Counted from the stretch's first letter, positions 43,663-54,076 are shown. The stretch is DNA of 57,328 nt from Bacillota bacterium (GCA_023458755.1 JAEWYE010000006.1:1-57328); one strand, 5' to 3'. Notes: generated from the letters alone by a model not told the origin. Numbers and translations are program-made.

Positions 43663-45720
43663 ATGAAACAAGCAGAAACTATTACTCTAAATCCGGCATA
43701 TTCCTGTTGGATGAATTTTGAAATGTATCATAATTCAGTGGATTGCTCACTTGAAAAGTACTGTCACCGCATTTTAACCTCAAATACATCCAAAGTGGTA
43801 AACACCGCTGTGCAAGAACTCTGTGCAGCAATAGAAAGCATTTTTCATTTTATCCCTCAAATTGTCAATTCAAGCGAAAACGATTTACTCTGCTTAGAAT
43901 TATTAATTGAAGAAAGTAATGCCGCTCTTAAGCCAAAGGAAGTTTGCGGATTCAAAATAAAATGGGTTCATGAGAATGGCAATGATAAAATTGTCATTTC
44001 CGGTACAGATGAAAACGGAGTGCTCTATGGTGTTTTTCAATTCCTTTTTGCTCTTGGTACCGGAAAATCAATTGATCAGATTGAAACCGAACAGAAAACG
44101 TATAATAAATTACGCATGATTAATCATTGGGATAATCTCTCCGGCAGCATTGAGCGGGGATATTCCGGCAAGTCCATCTTTTATGAGAATAATACAATCA
44201 CACGCAATTATCGCAGGATTCGCGATTATGCAAGGCTTCTTTCTTCTGTGGGCATAAATTGTATCTCATTGAACAATGTGAATGTCCATAAAGAAGAAGC
44301 AAAATTTATTTCAGACGAATACCTATTGCAAATTGCACCGATTGTTTCTATTTTTTCCGAATACGGCATCAAGATACTGTTAAGTATCGACTTCGCTTCA
44401 CCAATTCTTGTGGGAGGATTAAGCACAGCAGATCCTTTGGACGAGAATGTTCAGGCGTTTTGGCGGAACACGGTAGATAATATTTATTCCCATATCCCCA
44501 ATTTCGGGGGCTTTTTAGTCAAGGCTGATTCCGAATCAAGACCTGGCCCCTATACCTATGGCAGAGACCACACGTACGGCGCAAATATGCTTGCTGAAGC
44601 TTTGCATCCGCACGGCGGATTTGTCATTTGGCGGTGTTTTGTTTATGACTGCCACACAGACTGGCGGAATCGTAAGCTTGACCGGGCCAAGGCGGCCTAT
44701 GATAATTTTATTCCGCTGGACGGAAAATTTAAGGAAAATGTAATTCTTCAAATTAAAAACGGTCCTATGGATTTTCAAATAAGGGAACCGGTTACTCCTT
44801 TATTCGGATCGCTCAAAAAGACGAATCAGATTATTGAATTTCAAATCGCTCAGGAATATACCGGTCATCAGATTGACCTTTGCTACCTGGTTCCGTTATG
44901 GAAAGAGGCCTTGGATTTTGACACCTTCGCGAAGGGAGAAAATTCATTCGTACGTGATATTGTCAATGACAAACTTTTTCAAACGTCAATGGGCGGAATA
45001 GCCGGTGTATCCAATACCGGAAATAGCCCTGCATGGACTGGGAATCCGCTGGCTCAGGCAAATCTGTTCGGCTTTGGCAGGCTGGCATGGAATCCGGAAC
45101 TTTCTGGAGCGGAAATTGCGGAAGATTGGGTGAAGCTTACCTTTGGTTCTGACCGTGTGGTCGTTCAAAAAATTACGGATATGCTGCTGCAATCGAGAGA
45201 AATCTACGAAAAGTATACCAGCCCGCTTGGAATCGGCTGGTTTGTAAACCCGCAGGCTCATTATGGTCCAAGTGTGGACGGATACGAATATTCCCACTGG
45301 GGTACATATCATTATGCGGATATAAAAGGGATTGGTGTTGACCGCACAGTGGCAACGGGAACCGGTTACGCGGGGCAGTACAGAAGTGAAAATGCGAAAA
45401 TTTATGAGCAGGTTGAAAAATGTCCGGAAAATCTGCTGCTTTTCTTTCATCATATGCCTTATGACTATGTCCTAACATCCGGTTTGACCATACTTCAGCA
45501 CATTTACGACACACATTTTAGAGGCGTTGAGGATGTAACCGAACTTCAAAACACCTGGAATTCGCTGCAGGGTAAAATTCACCCCGTTATTTTTCAGGAG
45601 GTTCAGCGCCGGCTCGCGTTACAGATGAAAGATGCGATTGAGTGGCGTGATGTTGTAAATACTTACTTTTACAGGAAAACCGGTATTCCGGATGAAAAGG
45701 GCAGGCATATTTATCCTTAA
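43663..45720 (+). CDS. aguA: GH67 alpha-glucuronidase
   Basis: A 685-residue enzyme of family GH67, which removes (4-O-methyl)glucuronic acid from the non-reducing end of aldouronic acids. It has the N-terminal alpha/beta domain (YGVFQFLFALGTGKSI) and TIM-barrel segments such as MINHWDNLSGSIERGYSGKS, DYARLLSSVGINCISLNNV, GFLVKADSESRPGPYTYGRDH and GGFVIWRCFVYDCHTDWR. The C-terminal helical domain has SPLGIGWFVNPQAHYGPS and FFHHMPYDYVL. I chose ATG 43663 with AGGGGGA 9 nt upstream; the frame extends 24 nt further without support. It is cytoplasmic, acting after import and releasing glucuronate for the uronate enzymes encoded downstream. Confidence 0.92.
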   Translation: MKQAETITLNPAYSCWMNFEMYHNSVDCSLEKYCHRILTSNTSKVVNTAVQELCAAIESIFHFIPQIVNSSENDLLCLELLIEESNAALKPKEVCGFKIKWVHENGNDKIVISGTDENGVLYGVFQFLFALGTGKSIDQIETEQKTYNKLRMINHWDNLSGSIERGYSGKSIFYENNTITRNYRRIRDYARLLSSVGINCISLNNVNVHKEEAKFISDEYLLQIAPIVSIFSEYGIKILLSIDFASPILVGGLSTADPLDENVQAFWRNTVDNIYSHIPNFGGFLVKADSESRPGPYTYGRDHTYGANMLAEALHPHGGFVIWRCFVYDCHTDWRNRKLDRAKAAYDNFIPLDGKFKENVILQIKNGPMDFQIREPVTPLFGSLKKTNQIIEFQIAQEYTGHQIDLCYLVPLWKEALDFDTFAKGENSFVRDIVNDKLFQTSMGGIAGVSNTGNSPAWTGNPLAQANLFGFGRLAWNPELSGAEIAEDWVKLTFGSDRVVVQKITDMLLQSREIYEKYTSPLGIGWFVNPQAHYGPSVDGYEYSHWGTYHYADIKGIGVDRTVATGTGYAGQYRSENAKIYEQVEKCPENLLLFFHHMPYDYVLTSGLTILQHIYDTHFRGVEDVTELQNTWNSLQGKIHPVIFQEVQRRLALQMKDAIEWRDVVNTYFYRKTGIPDEKGRHIYP

Positions 45721-45843
45721 TTTCACTTTACGCGCGGGTGCATGTAAACACGAAGCAGTATGGCAGTTTTACAAATTTAAGCAAGGATTTTATCTGGCCT
45801 AAGTTGTTTATACAATATTTTATTTGTTTGGAATGGAAATACT

Positions 45844-48012
45844 ATGGAAATTTATAAGAATGAAAGTCTTAACTTTGAAGAAAGGGCGAAAGATTTAGTT
45901 GCACACATGACTTTGGATGAAAAGGTATCCCAAATGCGATTTCAATCGCCGTCAATCAAAAGGCTGGGTATTCCCTCCTATAACTGGTGGAATGAAGCGC
46001 TGCACGGTGTTGCGCGGGCAGGTGTAGCAACAGTGTTTCCACAGGCAATCGGTTTGGCTGCTACTTTTGACGAAAAATTGATGGAACGTACGGCTGACGT
46101 TATTGCAACAGAGGGCAGGGCGCGCTATCATGCGTTTGATAAGGAGAATGACCACGACATTTACAAGGGGCTCACTTTTTGGGCGCCCAATGTTAATATA
46201 TTTCGTGATCCACGATGGGGAAGAGGGCACGAAACTTTTGGCGAGGATCCATATCTTACCGCTGTGCTTGGAACGGCTTATGTCCGTGGCTTGCAGGGAA
46301 ACGATAAAAAATATTTAAAAGCTGCGGCTTGCGCAAAGCATTTTGCCGTACATAGCGGGCCGGAAAGCCTGCGCCATGAGTTTAATGCTGTCGTTTCCCA
46401 AAAGGACTTATGGGAGACCTATTTGTATGCGTTTCGGGCACTCGTAAAAGACGCGAAGGTCGAAGGTGTAATGGGTGCGTATAACCGTACAAACGGGGAA
46501 CCTTGCTGCGGCAGTAAAACCCTTTTAAAAGATATCCTTCGCGGTCAATGGCAGTTTGACGGTTATGTTACTTCTGACTGCTGGGCGATCAAAGACTTCC
46601 ATGAGTACCATAAGGTGACGGAAAATGCGTTTGAATCGGTTGCGCTGGCGGTCAATAACGGCTGTGACCTGAACTGTGGGAACATGTATGCCTATCTGCT
46701 TGCCGCCTATGAAAAGGGGCTGGTGACAGAAGAAAAGATTGACGAGTGCGTCCAGCATTTAATGGTCACACGCATGCGGCTCGGCATGTTTGACGATCCT
46801 AATCACGTCCCGTACACAAAAATTCCATGGAGCTGCAACGACAGTCACGAAAACAATTTACTCTCACTTGAGGCGGCGAAAGAGTCAATTGTTCTGCTTA
46901 AAAATGAGAATCAACTGCTGCCGCTTAATAAGAAAATAATAAAGAGCATCGGCGTAATTGGCCCGAATGCAAACAGCAGAAAATCTCTGATGGGCAATTA
47001 TTACGGTACAGCGTCCCAATACGTTACGGTCTTGGACGGTATCCGCGAAAGCGCCAGAGATGACATAAGAGTATATTATGCTGAAGGCTGCCATCTGTAT
47101 AAAGACCGTAATTCCGGTTTGTCCTCCTATTCAGGTGACCGAATTGCAGAGGCTGTGGTAGTTGCGAAAAACTCCGATGTGGTTGTGCTTTGCCTTGGTT
47201 TAGATGAAAGTCTGGAGGGTGAAGAGGGCGATCAGTCAAATGCCTACGCCAGCGGCGATAAGCCAAATCTGGATTTGCCGGGTCAACAGCAAAGATTGCT
47301 GGAAGCGGTTTATCAAACAGGTACACCGGTTGTTTTGGTGTTAATGGCAGGGAGTGCGCTGGCAGTGAATTGGGCAGACGAATATGTCCCTGCAATTCTG
47401 GATGCATGGTATCCGGGTGCTCAAGGCGGAAGAGCGGTTGCGTCTGTTTTATTCGGTGAATTCAGTCCGTGTGGAAAAATGCCGGTAACGTTTTACAGAA
47501 CGGGTGAGGAATTGCCCGATTTTGAGGACTATTCCATGGAAAACAGAACGTATCGATTTATGAAAAACGAGGCGCTGTATCCGTTTGGTTACGGCCTGAG
47601 CTATAGTTCCTTTGCGTGTAAAGAGATGCACTTGTCAAGAACTATGGTGCAGGCAGGTGAATCCGTTACTTGCAGTTTGACTGTGGAGAACGCCGGAAAT
47701 TATGAATCGGATGAAATCGTGCAGATTTATCTGAAGGATGTAGAGGCAAGCGTTCGTGTACCGAACTGGCAGCTCTGCGGATTTCAGCGTGTCCATTTAA
47801 AGCCGGGTGAAATAAGTAAGGTTAGTTTTGAAATTCATGCAAGAAGTATGGCTTTATTTGACGAAAGCGGTACATGTATATTGGAACCGGGAACCTTTCT
47901 TTTGTATGCAGGCACCTCGCAGCCGGATATACGGAGCGAGCAGCTTACCGGCAAAAAGGTTCTGCAGGCTTCTTTTGAAGTGCAGGGCAACCGCATGACA
48001 ATGGAGTATTAA
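45844..48012 (+). CDS. GH3 beta-xylosidase
   Basis: A 722-residue GH3 enzyme. Motifs of xylosidase-type GH3 are SYNWWNEALHGVARAG, TFWAPNVNIFRDPRWGRGHETFGEDPYL, KAAACAKHFAVHSGPESLRHEFNA and GYVTSDCWAI (nucleophile Asp245). The second domain carries a candidate acid/base Glu (LDESLEGEEGDQS), and a fibronectin-III-like C-terminal domain follows. No signal peptide, so it would act on imported xylo-oligosaccharides. The ATG lacks a strong ribosome site (GGAATGGAAAT). It lies in the same direction as GH67 with a 123-nt gap that has no clear terminator. Confidence 0.88.
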   Translation: MEIYKNESLNFEERAKDLVAHMTLDEKVSQMRFQSPSIKRLGIPSYNWWNEALHGVARAGVATVFPQAIGLAATFDEKLMERTADVIATEGRARYHAFDKENDHDIYKGLTFWAPNVNIFRDPRWGRGHETFGEDPYLTAVLGTAYVRGLQGNDKKYLKAAACAKHFAVHSGPESLRHEFNAVVSQKDLWETYLYAFRALVKDAKVEGVMGAYNRTNGEPCCGSKTLLKDILRGQWQFDGYVTSDCWAIKDFHEYHKVTENAFESVALAVNNGCDLNCGNMYAYLLAAYEKGLVTEEKIDECVQHLMVTRMRLGMFDDPNHVPYTKIPWSCNDSHENNLLSLEAAKESIVLLKNENQLLPLNKKIIKSIGVIGPNANSRKSLMGNYYGTASQYVTVLDGIRESARDDIRVYYAEGCHLYKDRNSGLSSYSGDRIAEAVVVAKNSDVVVLCLGLDESLEGEEGDQSNAYASGDKPNLDLPGQQQRLLEAVYQTGTPVVLVLMAGSALAVNWADEYVPAILDAWYPGAQGGRAVASVLFGEFSPCGKMPVTFYRTGEELPDFEDYSMENRTYRFMKNEALYPFGYGLSYSSFACKEMHLSRTMVQAGESVTCSLTVENAGNYESDEIVQIYLKDVEASVRVPNWQLCGFQRVHLKPGEISKVSFEIHARSMALFDESGTCILEPGTFLLYAGTSQPDIRSEQLTGKKVLQASFEVQGNRMTMEY

Positions 48013-48053
48013 TGAGGTTGATTGAAATTTAGCAATACAAAGAAGGAAATGAC

Positions 48054-49667
48054 ATGGCTTTAAACAGAGAAAATTTAAAAAATACGATACCTTGGGAAGC
48101 AGCGGCAATCTTACTGCCGCAGTTTGATATTGACGCAATGCGTGCCAATACGAAAAATAAACCGGAATGGATTCATTTTGGTTCCGGCAATATATTCAGA
48201 GGATTTTTGGCGGCCGCCCATCAGCAATTGCTTGAAAAAGGGGAAGCTCAAACCGGTATTATTGCGGTAGAAGCATATGACTATGAAATTATTGAGAAAA
48301 TCTATAAGCCGAATGATGAGCTGAGCCTGCTTGTTACGCTGAATTCTGACGGTACCATGGGTAAAAAAGTAATTGCAAGCGTTGCCGACAGTATCGTGGC
48401 GGACAGTGAAAATGAACAGGAATGGACAAAGTTGAACAAGATTGCAGTAAATCCTTCTCTTCAAATGATGAGCTTTACCATTACGGAAAAGGGTTATAAT
48501 CTTGTTTCTGCTACCGGCGATTTTACGATGGATGTTGCCTATGATATTGACCATGGGCCTGCCAAACCGCGCAGTATTATTGCAAAGGTAACATCCCTTT
48601 TGCTGAAACGCTATTATGCCGGCGCTTTTCCGATTGCACTTGTAAGCATGGATAACTGTTCCCATAACGGGGATAAACTCAGAAATGCGGTTTTAACGAT
48701 TGCGGAGCAATGGATGAATCAAGGGTTTGCAGATAAGAAATTTATGGATTATTTGACGGATGAAAAATCCGTTACATTCCCATGCACCATGATTGATAAA
48801 ATAACGCCCAGACCGTCCCCACTTGTGCAAAAGCATCTAAACGAAATCGGTTTTGAAGAGAGCGAAATTATTTGCACAAAGAAAAACACCTATATTTCCG
48901 CATTTGTGAATGCGGAGGCACCGCAGTATCTTGTCATTGAGGACGCATTCCCCAATGGGCATCCATATTTAGAGACGGCGGGTGTTTTCTTTACTGATAA
49001 GCAGACAGTCGAAAAAGCGGAAAGGATGAAACTATGTACCTGTTTGAATCCGCTGCATACGTCACTTGCTGTTTTCGGCTGCCTTTTAGGTTATACATCT
49101 ATAGCGGCAGAGATGAAAAATGAAACGCTGAAAAAGCTTGTGCTTGGTGTTGGACTAAAAGAGGGGATGCCGGTTGTTGTTAACCCGGGCATTATCAGCC
49201 CGACGGAATTTATTCAGGAGGTAATTGAAAAGCGGCTGCCAAATCCCTTTATGCCGGATACTCCGCAGCGTATTGTGTGCGATACCTCACAAAAGATTCC
49301 GAATCGGTTTGGCAATACCATTCAATTGTATCAGCAAAGAAAAGATTTGAACGTTGCCGATTTAACGTATATTCCGCTTGTCATCGCGGGATGGTGCCGC
49401 TATCTTCTTGGCGTAGATGATAATTTGGAACCAATAGAGTTAAGCTATGACCCAATGCTGAAACTGCTTCAAGGGTATTTGGCCTCCGTTAAAATCGGAC
49501 ATGAGGAGACGGCAGCGGATTCGTTAAAGCCAATTCTCAGCAATGCCGAAATATTTGGTGTCAGCCTGTATGAGGTTAACCTCTCCGGTAAAGTTGAGAA
49601 ATATTTTAAAGAAATGATTGTGGGCAAACATGCCGTACAAAACACACTTGAAAAAGTTGTACGATAG
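48054..49667 (+). CDS. uxuB: Fructuronate reductase (mannonate oxidoreductase)
   Basis: A 537-residue polyol/mannitol-dehydrogenase-family enzyme. Motifs are IHFGSGNIFRGFLAAAHQQLLE (nucleotide-binding start), VSMDNCSHNGDKLRNAVLTIA, FPCTMIDKITPRPSP (catalytic Lys motif) and LNPLHTSLAVFGCLLGYTS. It reduces D-fructuronate to D-mannonate with NADH. AGGAAATG precedes the ATG. It lies 12 nt before uxuA, whose product takes the next step. The isomerase uxaC, which makes its substrate, is encoded two genes further down. Confidence 0.9.
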   Translation: MALNRENLKNTIPWEAAAILLPQFDIDAMRANTKNKPEWIHFGSGNIFRGFLAAAHQQLLEKGEAQTGIIAVEAYDYEIIEKIYKPNDELSLLVTLNSDGTMGKKVIASVADSIVADSENEQEWTKLNKIAVNPSLQMMSFTITEKGYNLVSATGDFTMDVAYDIDHGPAKPRSIIAKVTSLLLKRYYAGAFPIALVSMDNCSHNGDKLRNAVLTIAEQWMNQGFADKKFMDYLTDEKSVTFPCTMIDKITPRPSPLVQKHLNEIGFEESEIICTKKNTYISAFVNAEAPQYLVIEDAFPNGHPYLETAGVFFTDKQTVEKAERMKLCTCLNPLHTSLAVFGCLLGYTSIAAEMKNETLKKLVLGVGLKEGMPVVVNPGIISPTEFIQEVIEKRLPNPFMPDTPQRIVCDTSQKIPNRFGNTIQLYQQRKDLNVADLTYIPLVIAGWCRYLLGVDDNLEPIELSYDPMLKLLQGYLASVKIGHEETAADSLKPILSNAEIFGVSLYEVNLSGKVEKYFKEMIVGKHAVQNTLEKVVR

Positions 49668-49679
49668 GAGGTTTTTACA

Positions 49680-50753
49680 ATGATTATGTCATTTCGTTGG
49701 TTTGGCGAACACGACGACAGCATCACATTAAGTCAAATTCGTCAAATTCCAGGTGTGAAAAATATTGTCGGTGCTCTTTATGACGTTCCGGTCGGCGATG
49801 TGTGGCCGATGGATAAAATTCTTGCACTTAAAAAGCAGATAAACGAGAACGGTCTTGCACTTGAAGTAATTGAAAGCGTAAATATCCATGAAGATATCAA
49901 GCTTGGTGCCCCAACCAGAGACAAGTATATTGAAAACTACAGACAGTCCATACGCAATCTCGCAAAAGTTGGCGTAAAGGTAATTTGCTATAATTTTATG
50001 CCGGTGTTTGACTGGATTCGAACAGAACTGTTTCGACCGCTTAGTGACGGCTCCACAGCAATGGCATACAACCATGATTTGCTCAAAAACATGACCCCGG
50101 ATGATTTGGCTGTTTATGTGGAAAAAAATTCAAATGGATTTGTTCTCCCAGGTTGGGAAAAAGACAGAATGGCCGAACTGCAGAAAATATTTGAGCAGTA
50201 CAAAGATATTGATGACGAAAAGCTATTTGCCAATTTTAAGTATTTCTTGGAAGGTATTATTCCGGTTTGTGAAGAAGTTGGCATAAAAATGGCAGTTCAT
50301 CCGGATGATCCCCCTCGTTCGCTGTTTGGACTGCCACGCATTGTTATAAATAGAAAGAATTTGGACCGCATTGTCAAGATGGTAGACAGCCCTTGCAACG
50401 GCATTACTTTCTGCACCGGTTCTTTGGGTGCAAACAGAGAAAACGATCTGCCGGAAATGATTCGTCATTTTGGCGGTATGGGTAAAATTCCATTTGCGCA
50501 TGTGAGAAACATCAAGTTTATCGATGATATTTCCTACCACGAGACTTCTCATCTTTCGAGCGATGGTTCTCTCGATTTATATGAAATCATGAAGGCCCTT
50601 CATGATGTTCACTTTGACGGATATATTCGGCCTGATCATGGCCGCAACCTTTGGGGCGAGAAATCACGGCCGGGTTATGGGCTCTATGACAGGGCGCTCG
50701 GAGCGGCATACCTAAACGGATTGTGGGAAGCACTGTCAAAATCAAAAGAATGA
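49680..50753 (+). CDS. uxuA: Mannonate dehydratase
   Basis: A 357-residue TIM-barrel metalloenzyme that dehydrates D-mannonate to 2-keto-3-deoxygluconate. Family motifs are MSFRWFGEHDDSITLSQIRQIPG, CYNFMPVFDWIRTEL, KMAVHPDDPPRSLFGLPRI, TFCTGSLGANRENDLPEM, FAHVRNIKF and YIRPDHGRNLWGE. His and Asp metal ligands are intact and the length is normal. AGGAGG lies 7 nt before the ATG. Confidence 0.95.
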   Translation: MIMSFRWFGEHDDSITLSQIRQIPGVKNIVGALYDVPVGDVWPMDKILALKKQINENGLALEVIESVNIHEDIKLGAPTRDKYIENYRQSIRNLAKVGVKVICYNFMPVFDWIRTELFRPLSDGSTAMAYNHDLLKNMTPDDLAVYVEKNSNGFVLPGWEKDRMAELQKIFEQYKDIDDEKLFANFKYFLEGIIPVCEEVGIKMAVHPDDPPRSLFGLPRIVINRKNLDRIVKMVDSPCNGITFCTGSLGANRENDLPEMIRHFGGMGKIPFAHVRNIKFIDDISYHETSHLSSDGSLDLYEIMKALHDVHFDGYIRPDHGRNLWGEKSRPGYGLYDRALGAAYLNGLWEALSKSKE

Positions 50754-50790
50754 ATACGATGTCCTTTCGTTTTTCTAAGAGGTATGCAAA

Positions 50791-52188
50791 ATGAAACAGT
50801 TTATGGATGAAAATTTTCTGCTGAACAGTGATACAGCGGTTTCGCTGTATCATAATGTCGCAAAAAAGTTGCCGATTATCGATTATCACTGCCATCTCAG
50901 CGCGCGTGAAATTGCCGAGGACAGGCACTTTCAAACGATTACTGAACTGATGCTGGGCGGTGACCACTACAAATGGCGTGTTATGCGCGCAAACGAAATC
51001 GATGAAAAATACATTACTGGAAATGGCTCGGACTTTGAAAAATTTCAGGCATTTGCGAGAACACTTTGTAAATGCGCCGGTAACCCGCTGTACCATTGGA
51101 CGCATTTGGAGCTAAAACGCTATTTTGATTTTGACCCTCCGCTGAATGAAAATACTTGTGCACAAGCGTATGAACTCTGCAACAAAAAATTGCAATCAGA
51201 AGGATTTTCCGCGAAAGGCTTGATTCAGCGTTCCAATGTAAAATTACTTTGCACGACGGATGACCCGATTGATAGCCTTTCCTATCATGATCAGATAAAA
51301 GAGGATAAGGAGTTTCCGGTATCCGTTTTGCCTGCCTTTCGTCCGGATCAGGCAATGAATATTGAAAAACCGGGATTTCGGGAATACATCAAAAAACTTT
51401 CCGAAGTCTGCGGCTTTGTTATTCGCGATTATACGGAATATGAGAAGGCTTTGATTCAAAGAATCGACTATTTTGACCGCGTCGGTTGTAAAACAGCCGA
51501 CCATGGGTTTGATTACTTTTTCTATGAGCCAGCAGATTGTAATATTATCGAAAGTATTTTTAAAAAAGCGCTATCCGGAGCTGATGTTTCAAAAACAGAA
51601 GCGGAACAGTTTAAAACGGCTGTACTTCGGTATTTGTGCCGAGAATATAAGAGCCGCGGCTGGGTGCTGCAGCTGCATTTTGGCTGTGCGCGAGATACAA
51701 ATTCCGTTCTGTTCAAAAAGCTGGGTAAGGATATCGGCTGTGATGCCATTGCTGCCTTTACCGGTGCCGGATCAGTTGCACCGTTTTTCAACGACCTTTA
51801 TCAAACCGACAGTATGCCAAAAACGGTTATCTATTCACTCAATGAGAACGATTATCGGTTACTGTCAACCAATATGGGCTGTTTTCAGGGTAGCAGTGAG
51901 GGTGCTTTGCAGCTTGGTGCGGCATGGTGGTTTAACGATTCCATGCCTGGCATGGTTAAGCAGTTGACCGACCTTGCTTCAACCGGCGTGCTCGGCAATT
52001 TTATTGGAATGCTGACGGATTCCAGAAGCCTAATTTCGTATCCGCGACATGAATATTTTAGAAGAACTCTTTGCAACTTAATCGGAACATGGGTGGAAAA
52101 CGGCGAACTGCCAATGAATGAGGATACCGAGAATCTCGTTTCCGATATTTGTTATTACAATGTGGTTCGATATTTTAATTTTATATAA
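50791..52188 (+). CDS. uxaC: Glucuronate isomerase
   Basis: A 465-residue amidohydrolase-superfamily uronate isomerase. MDENFLLNSDTAVSLYHNVAKKLPIIDYHCHLSA has the HxH metal site. Later motifs are LLCTTDDPIDSL, HFGCARDTNSVLF, IYSLNENDYRLLSTNMGCFQGS, GAAWWFNDSMPGMVKQL and MLTDSRSLISYPRHEYFRR. It converts D-glucuronate to D-fructuronate, starting the pathway. An inverted repeat follows the stop and may be a weak terminator. Confidence 0.95.
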   Translation: MKQFMDENFLLNSDTAVSLYHNVAKKLPIIDYHCHLSAREIAEDRHFQTITELMLGGDHYKWRVMRANEIDEKYITGNGSDFEKFQAFARTLCKCAGNPLYHWTHLELKRYFDFDPPLNENTCAQAYELCNKKLQSEGFSAKGLIQRSNVKLLCTTDDPIDSLSYHDQIKEDKEFPVSVLPAFRPDQAMNIEKPGFREYIKKLSEVCGFVIRDYTEYEKALIQRIDYFDRVGCKTADHGFDYFFYEPADCNIIESIFKKALSGADVSKTEAEQFKTAVLRYLCREYKSRGWVLQLHFGCARDTNSVLFKKLGKDIGCDAIAAFTGAGSVAPFFNDLYQTDSMPKTVIYSLNENDYRLLSTNMGCFQGSSEGALQLGAAWWFNDSMPGMVKQLTDLASTGVLGNFIGMLTDSRSLISYPRHEYFRRTLCNLIGTWVENGELPMNEDTENLVSDICYYNVVRYFNFI

Positions 52189-52198
52189 ACCTTTCTAA

Positions 52199-52242
52199 TT
52201 ATCTCAAGAGCCTTTTTGTTTCGGTAAAGACTCTTGGGATAA
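52199..52242. terminator. Inverted repeat between uxaC and the aldolase/kinase gene
   Basis: TTATCTCAAGAG (52199-52210) pairs, with a G:T and one mismatch allowed, with CTCTTGGGATAA (52231-52242). The T-run is in the loop, not after the stem, so efficient termination is doubtful. Confidence 0.45.
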
Positions 52243-52275
52243 GTTACTATTTCAATGATGTTTAGGGGGATTTGT

Positions 52276-53973
52276 ATGAATTCGGTGTATGAGCATTTAG
52301 AAAATATAAAAATTGTGCCGGTTGTAAAAATAGAGGATGCAAAAAAAGCCCTGCCATTGGCGCAGGCATTGCGTAAAGGCGGTCTTCCGTGTATGGAGAT
52401 TACTTTTCGCACAAAGTGTGCCGCTCAGGCAATTCAACTGATCCGCAAGGAATATCCAGATATTCTTGTTGGTGCTGGTACGATACTGAATGTTGAACAG
52501 GTGAAGAGCGCCGTTGAGGCGGGAGCAGAGTTCATTGTTAGCCCCGGCTTTGACAGGGAAACAGTGGAATATTGCGTTGACCATCACATTACTGTCATTC
52601 CGGGGTGCTCCAGCCCCAGTGATATTCAGGCCGCGATTGAATGCGGATTAACCGTGGTTAAGTTTTTTCCGGCGGAAAGTGCAGGCGGCCTTGCCATGAT
52701 AAAAGCGATGAGCGCACCCTATCAGGGCATTCGTTTTATGCCAACCGGCGGTATCAACGAAAGCAATGTGAAAGAGTATTTGAATTTTAACCGAATCATA
52801 GCCTGTGGCGGAAGTTGGATGGTTAAGGAGTCCTTGATTCAAAACAATGAATTTGAAAAAATTACGGCCTTGTGCCGCTCCGCATTTGATCTTGCACACG
52901 GAATTGCAAAGGAGAAACCGAATAAACCGGCAATCGTAAACTTTAATGTGCTCTGGCAGAACAAGGAGTACAGTTCGCTGGCTTTGGGCGAAATTTTATT
53001 GCGGCTATCTTCACCGGAGCCGGAACGTATCTCAGACCCGGGCACTTTTGTAAAGTATGCAGGCGGTGCGGAGCTAAACGTAATGGCTGGCCTTTCGCAA
53101 TTGGGGCTAAAAACCGGTATGCTGTCGAAACTGCCGAAAAGCAGGATTGGAAGATTCATTCGGTCAGAAATTCAGGCAAAAGGCGTCGACACCGTATATA
53201 TCTGCGACGATGGTTCTCCAGAAGCACGCACCGGCATCTATTTCTATGAGTCCGGATTTTCTCCGCGGAAACCGTCTGTTGAATACGACAGAAAGAATTC
53301 CAGCTTCACTAAATTTTCTGGCAGCGATATACCCGAAGAGGTATACGGCAAAACAACACTGTTTTATATAAGCGGGATTACGTTAGCCGTACTCAAAGAT
53401 AAGATGGACGACATTGTAAAGACGATTAAACAATTCAAATCTGCAGGAAGTGCGATTGCTTTTGACGTAAACTATCGAGCAAACCTCTGGGGTGAAGAAG
53501 AAGCAAAATTTCATATTCAAAAAATATTGCCCATGGTAGATATACTGTTTGTGTCCGAAGAATCTTCCAGAAGAATGTTTAGAAAAAGCGGTTCGCTTGA
53601 GAATATTCTGAAAAGTTACTGCACCGAATACGGAATTTCGGTGGTTGCCGCCACCCAAAGAACGATTGTGAGCGGTAAGGTTCAAAATTTCGGTTCCGTT
53701 CTTTACAGTGCGCAATACGATACTTGTTTTACAGAAGAACCTTATGAAAAAATAGAAGTAGTAGACCGTATAGGCAGTGGGGACAGCTATGTTTCCGGCG
53801 TCCTGTATGGAATACTCCAATATCATAATTTGAATACCGCTGTTAAATTCGGCAACGCCTGTGCCGCCCTTAAGAATACGGTTAAAGGTGATTTACCTTC
53901 TCTGGATATAGATGAGGCGGAACAGATGATTCATGATCATGGAAACAAAGCAACCGGTGAAATGAATCGGTAA
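52276..53973 (+). CDS. KDPG aldolase fused to KDG kinase
   Basis: A 565-residue fusion. Residues 1-210 are a 2-keto-3-deoxy-6-phosphogluconate aldolase (MEITFRTKCAAQAI; GAGTILNVEQVKSAVEAGAEFIVSPGF; PGCSSPSDIQAAIECG; Schiff-base Lys129 in VVKFFPAES; FMPTGGINESN). Residues about 225-560 are a PfkB-family 2-keto-3-deoxygluconate kinase (ALGEILLRLSSPEPE; GGAELNVMAGLSQLGLKTG; FDVNYRANLW; catalytic Asp503 in GSGDSYVSG). It would phosphorylate KDG and split KDPG into pyruvate and glyceraldehyde-3-phosphate in one polypeptide. I chose ATG 52276 after AGGGGGA. The reactions run kinase then aldolase, though the domain order is reversed. The two activities are separate proteins (KdgK, Eda) in most bacteria. 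Confidence 0.9.
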   Translation: MNSVYEHLENIKIVPVVKIEDAKKALPLAQALRKGGLPCMEITFRTKCAAQAIQLIRKEYPDILVGAGTILNVEQVKSAVEAGAEFIVSPGFDRETVEYCVDHHITVIPGCSSPSDIQAAIECGLTVVKFFPAESAGGLAMIKAMSAPYQGIRFMPTGGINESNVKEYLNFNRIIACGGSWMVKESLIQNNEFEKITALCRSAFDLAHGIAKEKPNKPAIVNFNVLWQNKEYSSLALGEILLRLSSPEPERISDPGTFVKYAGGAELNVMAGLSQLGLKTGMLSKLPKSRIGRFIRSEIQAKGVDTVYICDDGSPEARTGIYFYESGFSPRKPSVEYDRKNSSFTKFSGSDIPEEVYGKTTLFYISGITLAVLKDKMDDIVKTIKQFKSAGSAIAFDVNYRANLWGEEEAKFHIQKILPMVDILFVSEESSRRMFRKSGSLENILKSYCTEYGISVVAATQRTIVSGKVQNFGSVLYSAQYDTCFTEEPYEKIEVVDRIGSGDSYVSGVLYGILQYHNLNTAVKFGNACAALKNTVKGDLPSLDIDEAEQMIHDHGNKATGEMNR

Positions 53974-54076
53974 GGCTGGTATTGTGGAAACCGTTCGATG
54001 ACCTCAGTATGGAGGGAATTGGGGAGATACTGTTGATTTTTGTCAGCGTGCTGTATGAGAAAGGATGAATAGGGGT

